Notes: generated by a model not told the origin, from the letters alone. DNA of 64,000 nt from Halomonas sp. M4R1S46 (GCF_025725685.1 NZ_CP107008.1:3596001-3660000); one strand, 5' to 3'. Shown: positions 14,953 to 24,098, numbered from the stretch's first letter. A program made the numbers and translations.

Positions 14953-15438
14953 TCAGGGCTCGTCGAGGGCCTGCTCCAGGGCCTCGATCAGCACCTCCGC
15001 CCCGTCGCGGGGCGAGAAGCGCCGGATCACCCGGCCATCCCGGCCCACCAGGAACTTGGTGAAGTTCCACTTGATCATGCCGGTGCCGAACACGCCCGGG
15101 GCCGCGCGCTTGAGTTCCACGAACAGCGGGTGGGCGTCCGCACCGTTGACCTTGATCTTCTCCATCAGCGGGAAGGTCACGCCGTACTCGCGCTCGCCGA
15201 AGGCACAGAAGGCCTGGGCCGTCTCCGGCGCCTGGTGGGCGAACTGGTTGCAGGGAAAGGCCAGCACGGTGAACCCCCGGTCGCGGTAGCGCCGGTAGAG
15301 CCGCTCGAGGTCCCGCAGCTGGGGAGTGAAGCCGCACTTGCTGGCCACGTTGACGATCAGGAGCACCTGGCCGCGCAGGGCACGGAGGTTGAAGGGCTCG
15401 CCGCGGTGGGTGCGGCAATCGTGATCATGGATGCTCAT
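14953..15438 (-). CDS. Glutathione peroxidase-like thiol peroxidase
   Basis: Reduces hydrogen peroxide or lipid hydroperoxides using thioredoxin or glutathione; cytoplasmic or periplasm-facing in related bacteria (BtuE/GpxA). The 161 residues hold the three family blocks: VNVASKCGFT with the peroxidatic Cys in place of Sec, LAFPCNQF with the Gln and resolving-type Cys, and KWNFTKFLV with the catalytic Trp/Asn. No signal peptide is seen. It is the final gene of the minus-strand block whose upstream neighbour is the tgpA operon, 24 bp away. Confidence 0.92.
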   Translation of the reverse strand: MSIHDHDCRTHRGEPFNLRALRGQVLLIVNVASKCGFTPQLRDLERLYRRYRDRGFTVLAFPCNQFAHQAPETAQAFCAFGEREYGVTFPLMEKIKVNGADAHPLFVELKRAAPGVFGTGMIKWNFTKFLVGRDGRVIRRFSPRDGAEVLIEALEQALDEP

Positions 15439-15462
15439 GGCGCGTGCTCGCTATCTGTCCCC

Positions 15463-17601
15463 TCACGATGCCACTTCCGGCCCCGTGGCGCCAGCCCCGG
15501 CGCCGCTACCGGGCCGCCGCGGCAGATCGCGGCGCACCTCTCGGAGGCGGCGCCGCAGACGACGCCGCAGGCGTCGCCGCTCGGAGGCGGCGAGGGGGGC
15601 GTAGACCAGCGGCTCGAACGCCTCGGCAGCGGCCAGCAGCGCCGGCCCGGCGGCGCCGGCCTCGGGGGCCAGGCGCCGCAGGTGGGCGGCCGGCGACTCG
15701 CCCGGCAGCGCCGGCCGCCCACGCCGGGCCAGCCAGGCCTGCAGGCGCTGGATGCGCCAGGCATCGCCCCGCCGCCCGGTGGCCCAGCGATACAGCCCGC
15801 GCAGGCCCAGCGTGGCGAGCAGCCCCCCAGCCAGGCCCAGCGCGCCTCCCAGGACGAGCGTCCAGGCCCCCAGCGCGCGCAGCGCCGTTAGCCACGCCTC
15901 CAGCGCGGCCAGCAGTCCCGCCAGCAGGCGATCGCGGGCCTCGCGGTGATAGCCGATCACCCCGCGTTGCCAGCGGTACTCCAGCCGCTCCCACTCCAGG
16001 CGCAGCTGGTTGGCCCAGCCGATCTCGCGCAGGCGCAGCGGCGAGAAGGGCGCGTCCGCCAGGAAGGCCTCGCGCCCCTCGCGCACGGCCCCGGCGCCCC
16101 GCTCGATGCGCTCCGGGGCGATCGCCGCCGTGGGGTCGAGGCGCCGCCAGGCCCCGTCCCGCCAGATCTCGACCCAGGCATGGGCATCGTACTCGCGCAC
16201 GGTGAGGTGCCCGTCGGGGTGTCGCTCGCCGCCCTGGAAGCCGGCCACGACCCGCGCCGGGATGCCCACCGTGCGGGCCATCACGGCCGTCGCCGAGGCA
16301 TAGTGGGAGCAGTACCCCGCCCGGGTCGCGAACAGGAAGTCGTCGACGCGGTCACGGCCGGTCAGCCGCGGCGGCGACAGGGTGTAGCGGAAGGGAGCCT
16401 CGCCGAAGCGCGCCAGAACGGCACGCAGGTAGCGTTCCGGGTCGGCCCCGCTCTCGCGCCACAGGCGCTTGGCCAGCGCCCGGGTGCGGGGATTGGTCTC
16501 GGCCGGCAGCAGGGTGTGCCAGGCCGCGCCGGCGGGGTCCGGATAGGCCGGCGGCGCCCCGCTGCTGGCGAGTCGCAGCAGGCTGCGGGCCCGCAGCGGC
16601 TCCCGGCCCTCCAGGGTGCCATCGGCCAGGAAGCGCTGGGGCGAGTCGACCGAGCGGGGAGCCCCCAGGGAGGGTCGCCAGGGCCGACTGTCGGGCTCGA
16701 GCAGCAGCTCGAGGGTGTAGGGGGCCTCGCCGCCGGGCGCCCCCCAGGCGGTGCGGCGCCCCTCGCGCACGAAGCGCGACAGGGGCAGCCCCAGGGTCAA
16801 CGCGAGCTGCGACGGCGTGGCGCGACTCCAGCGCACGCCATCGAAGTGCGAGAGGGTATAGACCCGCCAGTAACGCTCGCCCGGGGGTGGCGCCGGCCCC
16901 TCGAAGGCGACCCGGAAGGCCCGGGCATCGCTGCGCGAGAGCTCGGCGATGTCGCCCGGGGCGATCTGGTCGCTGAGCCCGGTGGAGGCTCGGCCCATCT
17001 GGGGCATGCTCCACAGCGGCTCCATGCGCGGAAAGACCAGGAACAGCACGGCCATCAGCGGCGCCGAGAGTCCCAGCAGCCAGACGGTCTCCCGCCAGGC
17101 GTGCCGGGCGTCCTGGGCCCCCGACAGCCAGACCAGCGACTGCAGCAGCCAGGCCACCGTCACCAGGGCGGCCAGGGCCATCAGCATGCCCTGGTCATGG
17201 AGGAAGGCCACGGTCACCGTGACCAGGCCGATCATCACCACGACCCGGGCATCGCGACGATTCTGGGTCTCCAGCAGTTTGAGCAGGTAGATGCCCAGCA
17301 GCAGGCCGATCAGCGACTCCATGCCGCCGAAGCCGTCGTAGTGCACCCACAGCGCCAGGACCAGGCCGGCCACCGCCGCCAGGCGCAGCACCAGGCTGGC
17401 GCGCGGCAGGTCGCGGCGCAGCTGGAGATAGCGATAGCCGGCCACGGCGACCGCCATCGCCGCCAGCCAGCCCGGCACCCAGGCCAGGTGCAGGGCCAGC
17501 ACCAGGCACTGGCCGAGGAACAGCTGGCGCAGCATGACGCCGCCGAGGCGGTGCCCGTCCGCCAGCAGGACCGGCGAGGCCGGCCGGCGCGCGCGGCTCA
17601 C
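15463..17601 (-). CDS. tgpA: TgpA-type membrane transglutaminase-like protein (DUF3488/transglutaminase core)
   Basis: A 712-residue inner-membrane protein. An N-terminal cluster of about six hydrophobic helices (residues ~20-190) is followed by a large periplasmic region with a transglutaminase core, GYCSHYASATAVMARTVGIPAR (Cys near 432) and REYDAHAWVEIW (His/Asp near 473). A further C-terminal helix lies near 583, then a cytoplasmic Arg-rich tail. P. aeruginosa TgpA is essential, but the substrate is not settled. The gene overlaps the DUF58 gene by 4 bp in a moxR-DUF58-tgpA operon, the standard arrangement for this family. Confidence 0.92.
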   Translation of the reverse strand: MSRARRPASPVLLADGHRLGGVMLRQLFLGQCLVLALHLAWVPGWLAAMAVAVAGYRYLQLRRDLPRASLVLRLAAVAGLVLALWVHYDGFGGMESLIGLLLGIYLLKLLETQNRRDARVVVMIGLVTVTVAFLHDQGMLMALAALVTVAWLLQSLVWLSGAQDARHAWRETVWLLGLSAPLMAVLFLVFPRMEPLWSMPQMGRASTGLSDQIAPGDIAELSRSDARAFRVAFEGPAPPPGERYWRVYTLSHFDGVRWSRATPSQLALTLGLPLSRFVREGRRTAWGAPGGEAPYTLELLLEPDSRPWRPSLGAPRSVDSPQRFLADGTLEGREPLRARSLLRLASSGAPPAYPDPAGAAWHTLLPAETNPRTRALAKRLWRESGADPERYLRAVLARFGEAPFRYTLSPPRLTGRDRVDDFLFATRAGYCSHYASATAVMARTVGIPARVVAGFQGGERHPDGHLTVREYDAHAWVEIWRDGAWRRLDPTAAIAPERIERGAGAVREGREAFLADAPFSPLRLREIGWANQLRLEWERLEYRWQRGVIGYHREARDRLLAGLLAALEAWLTALRALGAWTLVLGGALGLAGGLLATLGLRGLYRWATGRRGDAWRIQRLQAWLARRGRPALPGESPAAHLRRLAPEAGAAGPALLAAAEAFEPLVYAPLAASERRRLRRRLRRRLREVRRDLPRRPGSGAGAGATGPEVAS

Positions 17602-18551
17602 GGGGACAGCTCCGACAGCCCCGGCGGCTGACAGCGCGCCAGGGCATCGAGGGCGGCCCGGCGGTGGGCCTCGCCTTCTCCCGGCGCCAGCACCTGGCCG
17701 GGCAGGCGCAGCCCATAGCGGTCGCCGGCCCGATGGTGGGCCAGCACCCGCCCGCAGAGCACCGAGAGTCGACGTTCGGGATCACCGCGGCAGGCCTGGT
17801 AGTCGAGCCACAGGTTCTCGCGGGGCGGGGCCTCGAAGGCCTTGGTGGCCAGGGTGCCGGTGCGGCTCCACTGCTTCCAGGCCAGGCGGGTCGGGTTGTC
17901 GCCCGGCACGAAGCGCCGCAGCCCGGCGAAATCCCCGGTATCCAGGCCCTGCCCTCCCGGCCGGTGCGCGGACGCCTCCTCCACCAGGGGACGGGGCCAG
18001 ACCAGCAGCTCGGTGTCGTGGTCCTGCCAGGCCATGGCCCGCACCAGGCCCAGGGGCCAGCGGGTCTCCAGCCGCAGCACCGGCAGCCGGACCACCCCGC
18101 GCCGCGGGACCGGCAAGGCCAGCTCGGTCTTGCCATGCCCGGCGCGGATGTCCAGCCACGCCGCCCCGCCCTCGGCGCTCACCCGCAGGGCCGTGCGCGG
18201 TCGCCGGGCGCTGGCGACGATCCCCAGGCGGGCCTCGCCGCCGGCGAACACCTCGGCGGGCAGGCGCAGCGCGAGGCGCACCCCCAGCAGGTTGCGCCAG
18301 GCGCGCAGGATCACCACCACCCCCAGGGCGAAGAGCCAGAAGGCCAGCGCATGGGCCAGGCTGTTCTGGTAGTTGATGCCGAACAGCACCAGCACGGGGA
18401 TCAGTGCCGCCCAGCCCAGGCCGAAGCGGGTAGGCAGCAGGAAGAGGCGTTTCTGGGGCAGGGGCTCGCCCAGCGGCGAGGACAGGCGGCCTTGCCAGTG
18501 CCGGCGCAGGCGCTCGCGCCAGGAGACGGGGGCGGACCGCGCCAGGGTCAT
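17598..18551 (-). CDS. DUF58 domain membrane protein
   Basis: A 317-residue protein with two closely spaced membrane helices near residues 40-80 (LGWAALIPVLVLFGINYQ and AHALAFWLFALGVVVIL). A beta-rich domain follows, and then the DUF58 signature DFAGLRRFVPGDNPTRLAWKQWSRTGTLATKAFE. The true start is the ATG at 18551, which overlaps the moxR stop by 4 bp; the longer upstream frame is non-coding shadow of moxR. MoxR, DUF58 and TgpA/transglutaminase genes usually travel together and are thought to form a chaperone-linked envelope complex. Confidence 0.9.
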   Translation of the reverse strand: MTLARSAPVSWRERLRRHWQGRLSSPLGEPLPQKRLFLLPTRFGLGWAALIPVLVLFGINYQNSLAHALAFWLFALGVVVILRAWRNLLGVRLALRLPAEVFAGGEARLGIVASARRPRTALRVSAEGGAAWLDIRAGHGKTELALPVPRRGVVRLPVLRLETRWPLGLVRAMAWQDHDTELLVWPRPLVEEASAHRPGGQGLDTGDFAGLRRFVPGDNPTRLAWKQWSRTGTLATKAFEAPPRENLWLDYQACRGDPERRLSVLCGRVLAHHRAGDRYGLRLPGQVLAPGEGEAHRRAALDALARCQPPGLSELSP

Positions 18552-19474
18552 CGCACCACCGGCACCCGCTCGAGCAGTTGCCGCGCCACGGCCTCCCCCG
18601 TCTCGCGGCGCCCGCTGCTCAGCCGGTGCCCGGCCACCGGCACCCACACGGCCTGGACGTCGTCGGGCAGCACGTGGTCGCGGCCCGCCAGCAGCGCCCA
18701 GGCCCGCGCGGCCCGCAGCAGCGACAGCACGCCCCGGGGCGAGAGCCCCCAGGACAGCTCCGGATGCTCGCGGCTGGCCGCGGCCAGGGCCTGGAGGTAG
18801 TCGAACAGCGGCTCGGCCACATGGATGGTTTCGCAGCGATCCTGCCAGCGTCGCAGGGTGCCGGCATCGAGCAGCGGCGGCAGCATCTCGAGGGTGGCCC
18901 GGCCGGCCCGCCCACGCAGGATCTCGCGCTCGGCCCGGGGGTCGGGGTAGCCCAGCGAGAGCCGCATCAGGAAGCGGTCCAGCTGGGACTCCGGCAGGGG
19001 GAAGGTGCCGGCCTGCTCCTGGGGGTTCTGGGTGGCGATCACGAAGAAGGGATCGGGCAGGTCCCGGGTCTCCCCCTCCACCGTGACCCGGCTCTCCTCC
19101 ATGGCCTCGAGCAGCGCGCTCTGGGTCTTGGGGGTGGCCCGGTTGATCTCGTCGGCCAGCACCAGGCCGTGGAAGATCGGCCCCGGGTGGAAGCGGAAGC
19201 TGGCCTCGCGGGGATCGAACACCGACACGCCCAGCACGTCGGCGGGCAGCAGGTCGCTGGTGAACTGCAGCCGCTGCATGTCGAGGCCGGTGACCCGGGC
19301 CAGGGACTGGGCCAGGGTGGTCTTGCCCAATCCCGGCAGGTCCTCGATCAGCAGGTGGCCGCGGGCCAGCAGGCAGCACAGCGCCAGGCGCACCTCCCGG
19401 GACTTGCCCAGCACCACGCCCTCGAGGCCGGCGAGCACCGCCGCCAGGCCCTCCCGCGCCACCGGCCGGTTCAC
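18548..19474 (-). CDS. MoxR-family AAA+ ATPase
   Basis: Cytoplasmic AAA+ ATPase of 308 residues, chaperone-like, proposed to assemble or activate its operon partners. Walker A EDLPGLGKTTLA is near residues 44-55, Walker B VLADEINRATPK near 113-124, and sensor 1 VIATQNPQEQAGTFPLPESQLDRF follows. Its stop overlaps the DUF58 start by 4 bp, and its start overlaps the nudix stop by 4 bp. The presence of a nudix gene as first cistron is less usual. Confidence 0.93.
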   Translation of the reverse strand: MNRPVAREGLAAVLAGLEGVVLGKSREVRLALCCLLARGHLLIEDLPGLGKTTLAQSLARVTGLDMQRLQFTSDLLPADVLGVSVFDPREASFRFHPGPIFHGLVLADEINRATPKTQSALLEAMEESRVTVEGETRDLPDPFFVIATQNPQEQAGTFPLPESQLDRFLMRLSLGYPDPRAEREILRGRAGRATLEMLPPLLDAGTLRRWQDRCETIHVAEPLFDYLQALAAASREHPELSWGLSPRGVLSLLRAARAWALLAGRDHVLPDDVQAVWVPVAGHRLSSGRRETGEAVARQLLERVPVVR

Positions 19475-20019
19475 GCGGCATCCTCCAGCCAGCCCGCCGC
19501 GAGCATCGCCGCCACCGCCTGGCGGGTGTCCGGCGTGGCCCCCTCCAGGGCCAGGGCCTCGGCCGGCGGCAGCCAGAATACCTCGGCGACCTCCTCCGCC
19601 TGGAGGCGCAGGGGGCCCTCGTAGTCGACCCGGTAGGCGCTGCCGAAGATATGGTGGCCCTCGCCGACATAGGTGAAGTCCAGGGCATGGCGCAGCGGCA
19701 CGCCCTCGATGCCCAGCTCCTCGGCCAGTTCGCGGCGGGCGGCGCGGTGCACGGCCTCCCCGGCCTCGACCACGCCGCCGGCGGCCAGGTCGAGCCCGCC
19801 GGGAAAGACCTCCTTGGTCAGGGTGCGTCGCTGCACGCAGAGCTCGCCCCGGCGATTGCGCACGACGATGTAGGTGGCGCGATGCCAGTAGCGAAAGCGT
19901 CGCATGGTGGCCCGGGACGCGCTGCCGCAGGGACGGTTGCGGGCATCCACCAGCTGGATGCTCTCGTCGGCGATATGCGGCGCCGGCAGCGGCGGGGACA
20001 CCAGGGTATCGTCGGTCAT
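19471..20019 (-). CDS. Nudix hydrolase, YfcD-like
   Basis: A 182-residue nudix hydrolase with a complete nudix box at residues 82-104: G-x5-E-x7-REL-x-EELGI. The N-terminus (ESIQLVDARNRPCGSASRATM...WHRATYIVV) resembles E. coli YfcD, an IPP-isomerase-related family whose substrate is not firmly known. GGAGA precedes the ATG by 6 nt. It overlaps moxR by 4 bp and heads that operon, so it is probably co-expressed with the envelope genes, though a functional link is not evident. Confidence 0.88.
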   Translation of the reverse strand: MTDDTLVSPPLPAPHIADESIQLVDARNRPCGSASRATMRRFRYWHRATYIVVRNRRGELCVQRRTLTKEVFPGGLDLAAGGVVEAGEAVHRAARRELAEELGIEGVPLRHALDFTYVGEGHHIFGSAYRVDYEGPLRLQAEEVAEVFWLPPAEALALEGATPDTRQAVAAMLAAGWLEDAA

Positions 20020-20163
20020 GACGGGTCTCCGGGGAAATGCCTTCAGCCTACTCAGTCAGGCGCGAAGCGTCACGCCCGGTATCGGCGATGGCGCGGATCA
20101 TCGCTTGCGTGCAGTCTGAGTGATATCCCTGTGACGGCCCAACCCCACCATCCGGAGGCGACG

Positions 20164-21024
20164 ATGCACGACGAACCAGCCCGGGAGACCGAGCGCAAGC
20201 GACAGGTGGACCTGGAGAGCGAGGGCATCCACTGGGACCAGGACATGAGCTACGGCCAGTACCTGGCCCTGGAGAGACTGCTGGACTGCCAGCATCCGGT
20301 GTCCGACCAGCATGACGAGATGCTGTTCATCATCATCCACCAGGCCTCGGAGCTGTGGATGCGCCTGTGCCTGCACGAGGCCCATGGCGCCGCCGAGCAC
20401 ATTCGCCAGGACAACCTGCGTCCGGCGTTCAAGATGCTGACCCGGGTCGCACGGATCCAGGAGCAGATGATCAAGGCCTGGGAAGTGCTGGTCACCATGA
20501 CCCCGGCGGACTACATGAGCTTTCGCGACGAGCTCGGCCAGAGCTCCGGGTTCCAGTCCTTCCAGTACCGGGAGCTCGAGTTCCTGCTGGGCAACAAGAA
20601 TGCCCGCATGATCGAGGCCCATCGCGGGCATGCGCGCCATTACGCGCACCTCAAGGCGGCCCTGCAGGCCCCGAGCCTCTACGACATCGTCCTGCAGTTG
20701 CTCGCGCGGCGCGGCTTCGACATTCCCGAGGGCCACCTCGAGCGGGACTGGTCGGAGCCCTACGTCGCCTCCCCCGAGGTCGAGGCGGCCTGGGCCGAGA
20801 TCTATGGCGACACGGCGCAGCACTGGGAACTCTACGAGCTGGCCGAGAAGCTGGTGGACCTGGAATACAACTTCCAGAAGTGGCGCTTCAGCCACATGAA
20901 GACGGTGGAGCGCATCATCGGCTACCGACGCGGCACCGGCGGCACCGCCGGGGTCCATTACCTGGTCAAGGCCCTCGAGCTGCAGTTCTTCCCGGAGCTG
21001 TGGTCGGTGCGCACCTCGCTGTGA
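20164..21024 (+). CDS. kynA: Tryptophan 2,3-dioxygenase
   Basis: Heme-dependent dioxygenase that opens the tryptophan indole ring to N-formylkynurenine, the first step of the kynurenine route. The 286 residues contain the family blocks MSYGQYLALERLLDCQHP, EMLFIIIHQASELWMRL with the heme-pocket His, GFQSFQYRELEFLLGNKN and YRRGTGGTAGVHYL. GGAGG lies 4 nt before the ATG at 20164; an earlier in-frame start would merge with unrelated upstream DNA. The kynureninase and formamidase genes are not nearby, so the pathway is completed elsewhere or not at all. Confidence 0.95.
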   Translation: MHDEPARETERKRQVDLESEGIHWDQDMSYGQYLALERLLDCQHPVSDQHDEMLFIIIHQASELWMRLCLHEAHGAAEHIRQDNLRPAFKMLTRVARIQEQMIKAWEVLVTMTPADYMSFRDELGQSSGFQSFQYRELEFLLGNKNARMIEAHRGHARHYAHLKAALQAPSLYDIVLQLLARRGFDIPEGHLERDWSEPYVASPEVEAAWAEIYGDTAQHWELYELAEKLVDLEYNFQKWRFSHMKTVERIIGYRRGTGGTAGVHYLVKALELQFFPELWSVRTSL

Positions 21025-21141
21025 GGCCGGGCCCCTGCGGCGGCGCCCAACGGCGGGCCGCACCGGCCTCAGTCCGGGGGATTTTGACCGGGCCGCCGGC
21101 AGCCACCATGCTCAAGGCAACCCGTGCACCGGAGGCGCGCC

Positions 21142-22794
21142 ATGCAGGATCATGCCCCCCGCGACCGGCTGGCCACCCACCAGGTGCTCAACCAGCCCGC
21201 CCCGGCCGAGGACCGTGACGCCCTGGCGGACGACCAGCCCCTGCAGGAAGCCCTGCGCCGCGAGGCCCCGGACTGGGTGGCCCGGCGCCTGGCCCCCCTG
21301 GGCCGGGAGGTCGGCAGTCGCCGCGTGCAGGCCCTCGGCGAGGCGGCCAACCGGCATCCCCCCGAATTGCGCCTCTTCGACCGCCATGGCCGTCGCCTCG
21401 ACGAGGTGGTCTACCACCCCGCCTATCATGAGCTGATGCACCTGGCCATGGACCATGGCTGGCAGGCGGTGGCCTGGCAGGAGGAGGGCCGTGGCGGCCA
21501 CCAGGCCCACGTGGCCGCCCTCTACCTGCTGACCCAGGCCGAGCCCGGCTTCTGCTGCCCGGTGACCATGACCCATGCCGCCATGCCGGTGCTGCGCGCC
21601 TCGCCGCGCGTGCTGGCCCAGTGGTCGCCGGGCCTGCTGGCCTGGGACTACGATCCCCGGGCGCTGCCCGCCCCCCGCAAGAGCGCCCTGACCTTCGGCA
21701 TGGCGATGACCGAGAAGCAGGGCGGCAGCGACGTGCGCGCCAACACCACCCGGGCCGAGCGAGTCGAGGGTGGCTGGCGGCTGACCGGGCACAAGTGGTT
21801 CTGCAGCGCGCCCATGTCGGACGCCTTCCTGACCCTGGCCCAGACCGACGACGGCCTGGGCTGCTTCCTGGTGCCACGCTTCGCGCCGGACGGCGGCCGC
21901 AATCCCATCGAGCTGCAGCGTCTCAAGGACAAGTGCGGCAACCGCGCCAATGCCTCGGCGGAGATCGAGTATCGCGGCGCCTGGGCGGAGGCGGTGGGCG
22001 ATCCCGGTCGCGGCGTGGCCACCATCCTGGCGATGGTCCAGCAGACCCGCCTGGATGCCGCCACCGCGCCGGTGGGCATGATGCGCCAGGCCCTGGTCGA
22101 GGCCTGGCGCCACGTGCAGGGCCGCCAGGCCTTCGGCAAGCGGCTGGCCGAGCAGCCGCTGATGCGCACCCTGGTGGCCGACCTCGCCCTGGAGGTGGAG
22201 GCCGGCGTCGCCCTCAGCCTGCGCACCGCCCGGGCCTTCGACGGCGCGGCGCGGGACGACGCCCACGAGCGCGCCCTGGCCCGCCTGCTGCCGGCGCTGG
22301 CCAAGTACTGGCACAACAAGCGCGCGCCCGGCTTCCTGGCCGAGGCCATGGAGTGCCTGGGCGGCATCGGCTACGTGGAGGAATCGCCGCTGGCGCGGCT
22401 CTACCGGGAGGCCCCGGTGAACTCCATCTGGGAAGGCTCGGGCAACGTGATCTGCCTGGACGTGCTGCGGGTGCTGGGGCGTCACCCCGAGGCCCGGGAG
22501 GCGATGACCCGCGAGTTCGCCGCGGTGCAGGGCGAATCCCCCGAGCTGGACCGCGCCCTGGCCGAGCTGGAACGCCAGCTCGGCGACGCCCCGGAGGCAC
22601 TGGAGCCCCGCGCCCGCTGGCTCACCCAGCGCCTGGCCCAGTGCCTGCAGGCCACCCTGCTGCTGCGTCATACCCCCGCGCCGCTGGGCCAGGCCTTCTG
22701 CCGTTCGCGGCTCGGCGAGGCGGTGAGCCCCGCCTACGGCGTGCTGCCCCGGGAGGCGCCGCTCGACGCGATCCTCGCCCGCCTGCCGAGCTGA
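21142..22794 (+). CDS. AidB-like acyl-CoA dehydrogenase
   Basis: FAD-dependent acyl-CoA dehydrogenase of the AidB subgroup, 550 residues. It tracks E. coli AidB throughout: HQVLNQPAP at the start, HPAYHELM, CCPVTMTHAAMPVL, GMAMTEKQGGSDVRANTT, VGHKWF-like TGHKWFCSAP, EAMECLGGIGYVEES, LYREAPVNSIWEGSGNVICLDVLR. AidB is induced in the adaptive response to alkylation and binds DNA. Whether this homologue has that role or is a catabolic isovaleryl-CoA-type enzyme is undecided. I chose the ATG at 21142 because GGAGG precedes it by 7 nt. Confidence 0.92.
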   Translation: MQDHAPRDRLATHQVLNQPAPAEDRDALADDQPLQEALRREAPDWVARRLAPLGREVGSRRVQALGEAANRHPPELRLFDRHGRRLDEVVYHPAYHELMHLAMDHGWQAVAWQEEGRGGHQAHVAALYLLTQAEPGFCCPVTMTHAAMPVLRASPRVLAQWSPGLLAWDYDPRALPAPRKSALTFGMAMTEKQGGSDVRANTTRAERVEGGWRLTGHKWFCSAPMSDAFLTLAQTDDGLGCFLVPRFAPDGGRNPIELQRLKDKCGNRANASAEIEYRGAWAEAVGDPGRGVATILAMVQQTRLDAATAPVGMMRQALVEAWRHVQGRQAFGKRLAEQPLMRTLVADLALEVEAGVALSLRTARAFDGAARDDAHERALARLLPALAKYWHNKRAPGFLAEAMECLGGIGYVEESPLARLYREAPVNSIWEGSGNVICLDVLRVLGRHPEAREAMTREFAAVQGESPELDRALAELERQLGDAPEALEPRARWLTQRLAQCLQATLLLRHTPAPLGQAFCRSRLGEAVSPAYGVLPREAPLDAILARLPS

Positions 22795-22887
22795 TCCGCG
22801 CAGGTCGCCTTGCGACAACGCGCCCCTTGCCTGCCCCGGCCGGCCCGCTACCCTGAGGCCAGTTCACGGCCTCACAAGGATGCCCGC

Positions 22888-23382
22888 ATGACGCGTCACC
22901 CGTTCCGCCTCGCCGCCGCCTGCCTGCTGGCCACCGGTCTGCTGCCGTCCCTGGCCGCCGCCCACGAGCAACAGGCCGAGGACCTGCGCATCGCCCACCC
23001 CTTCGCCACGCCCACGCCGCCGGGCGCGATGACCGGCGGCGCCTATCTCGACATCGAGGTGACCGGCGACCGCCCGGCCGTGCTGGTGGGCGCGCGCTCG
23101 CCGGCCAGCGACGTCGTCGAGATCCACCACATGACCATGACGGACGGCACCATGCGCATGCGGCCGGTGCCGGAGCTGCGCATCACGCCCGATGCGCCGG
23201 TACGGATGCGCCCCGGTGGCGGGCACCACCTGATGCTGATCGACCTGCGCGGCCCGCTGGCCGAGGGCGACCACTTCCCGCTGACCCTGGAGTTCGCCGA
23301 GCGCGGCGAGGTCGAGGTGGAGGTCTGGGTACAGGACGCCACCGAGGGCAGCGCCGCCGCCGACGGCCACCACGGGCACTGA
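22888..23382 (+). CDS. Periplasmic copper chaperone, PCu(A)C family
   Basis: A 164-residue exported protein. A signal peptide of about 22 residues ends SLAAA. The mature domain has the PCuAC metal site, EIHHMTMTDGTMRM followed by GGHHLMLIDL (His/Met ligands). In this family it delivers Cu(I) to the CuA site of cytochrome c oxidase. The C-terminal tail is unusually rich in His, Asp and Gly (DGHHGH), possibly an extra metal-binding extension. It follows the AidB-like gene by 93 bp and is probably independently expressed. Confidence 0.9.
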   Translation: MTRHPFRLAAACLLATGLLPSLAAAHEQQAEDLRIAHPFATPTPPGAMTGGAYLDIEVTGDRPAVLVGARSPASDVVEIHHMTMTDGTMRMRPVPELRITPDAPVRMRPGGGHHLMLIDLRGPLAEGDHFPLTLEFAERGEVEVEVWVQDATEGSAAADGHHGH

Positions 23383-23415
23383 GCCCCACCTGCCGTCGAC
23401 CGGGACGCCCCGGGC

Positions 23416-23730
23416 TCAGTAGTGCACCGCCAGCCAGACGGTCTCGGTGTCCGGCGTCGTCCAGGCCACCCGATGTCGGCGGTGGGCGGGAATCACCAGG
23501 TGGTCGCCCGGGCCGAGTCGCACCTCGTCGCCCCGCTCGAAGGCGAGCCGGGCCTCCCCCTTCATCACCAGGACCCACTCGTCATGGGCCTGGTCGTACC
23601 AGCCACCGCCGGCCGGCGAGGCCTGACCCCGGGAGACGATGCGCTCGATGGTGACATGGTCGTTACGGGCCAGCACCTCGAAGACCTCGTCGTCGAGAAC
23701 CGCGGGCAGCTCGTCGAACAGGTTCTTCAT
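23416..23730 (-). CDS. Small cupin-domain protein
   Basis: A 104-residue single-domain cupin. Visible motifs are WYDQAHDEWVLVMKGEARLAFE and, after a turn with GPGDHLVIPAHRRHRVAWT, the second cupin block. The first block retains only part of the usual metal-binding HxH...E set, with a single His followed by Asp-Glu. Substrate and function are unknown; related proteins bind metal or small ligands. It overlaps the upstream SpoIIAA-like gene by 4 bp, so the two are co-translated. Confidence 0.82.
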   Translation of the reverse strand: MKNLFDELPAVLDDEVFEVLARNDHVTIERIVSRGQASPAGGGWYDQAHDEWVLVMKGEARLAFERGDEVRLGPGDHLVIPAHRRHRVAWTTPDTETVWLAVHY

Positions 23731-24098
23731 GGCGCCTCCTGCAACCAGGCCTCGGCCTGCTCCTCCTCGTCCGGCCCGAACGCCTTGATGGTGAGCCCGG
23801 GAATCAGCCAGCCCTCCAGCTCGCTGGCCCGCCGGATCCAGTCCTGGCCGGCGATGACCGCCGCTCGGTCGAAGCGGCCGATGAAGCGGAACAGCCCCGG
23901 CAGGCGCGACATCTCGATGCCGATGGCGCCGAGGGTCGGCAGGTGGAAGTCCTCGACGCGATACAGCATGCGCCCGTGCTCGATGCCCTCCGACCGCTCG
24001 AGGAGGTCATCCAGCGCGGCGCGCATGGCCTCGCTGTCGAGCTTGCCGGCGAAGGTGATATCCAGGCGATCGTCGCCCTTGCGCTCTACGTGAAACAT
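23727..24098 (-). CDS. SpoIIAA-like (STAS-fold) protein
   Basis: A 123-residue soluble protein of the SpoIIAA-like family (a STAS-type alpha/beta fold distinct from classical anti-anti-sigma factors). Pattern: LDITFAGKLDSEAMRAALDDLL, GRMLYRVEDFHLPTLGAIGIE, FIGRFDRAAVIAGQDWIRRASE, then an acidic C-terminus. The ATG at 24098 is set by AAGGAGG 6 nt upstream; the open frame continues upstream without support. It is coupled to the cupin gene by a 4-bp overlap. The cellular role of this family is unsettled, possibly membrane-lipid or regulatory interaction. Confidence 0.82.
   Translation of the reverse strand: MFHVERKGDDRLDITFAGKLDSEAMRAALDDLLERSEGIEHGRMLYRVEDFHLPTLGAIGIEMSRLPGLFRFIGRFDRAAVIAGQDWIRRASELEGWLIPGLTIKAFGPDEEEQAEAWLQEAP

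Noticed and set aside
17598..19688. A 696-residue fusion protein of DUF58 with an upstream domain.
   Set aside because: The first ~380 codons are an out-of-frame shadow of moxR. The real DUF58 start overlaps the moxR stop by 4 bp.
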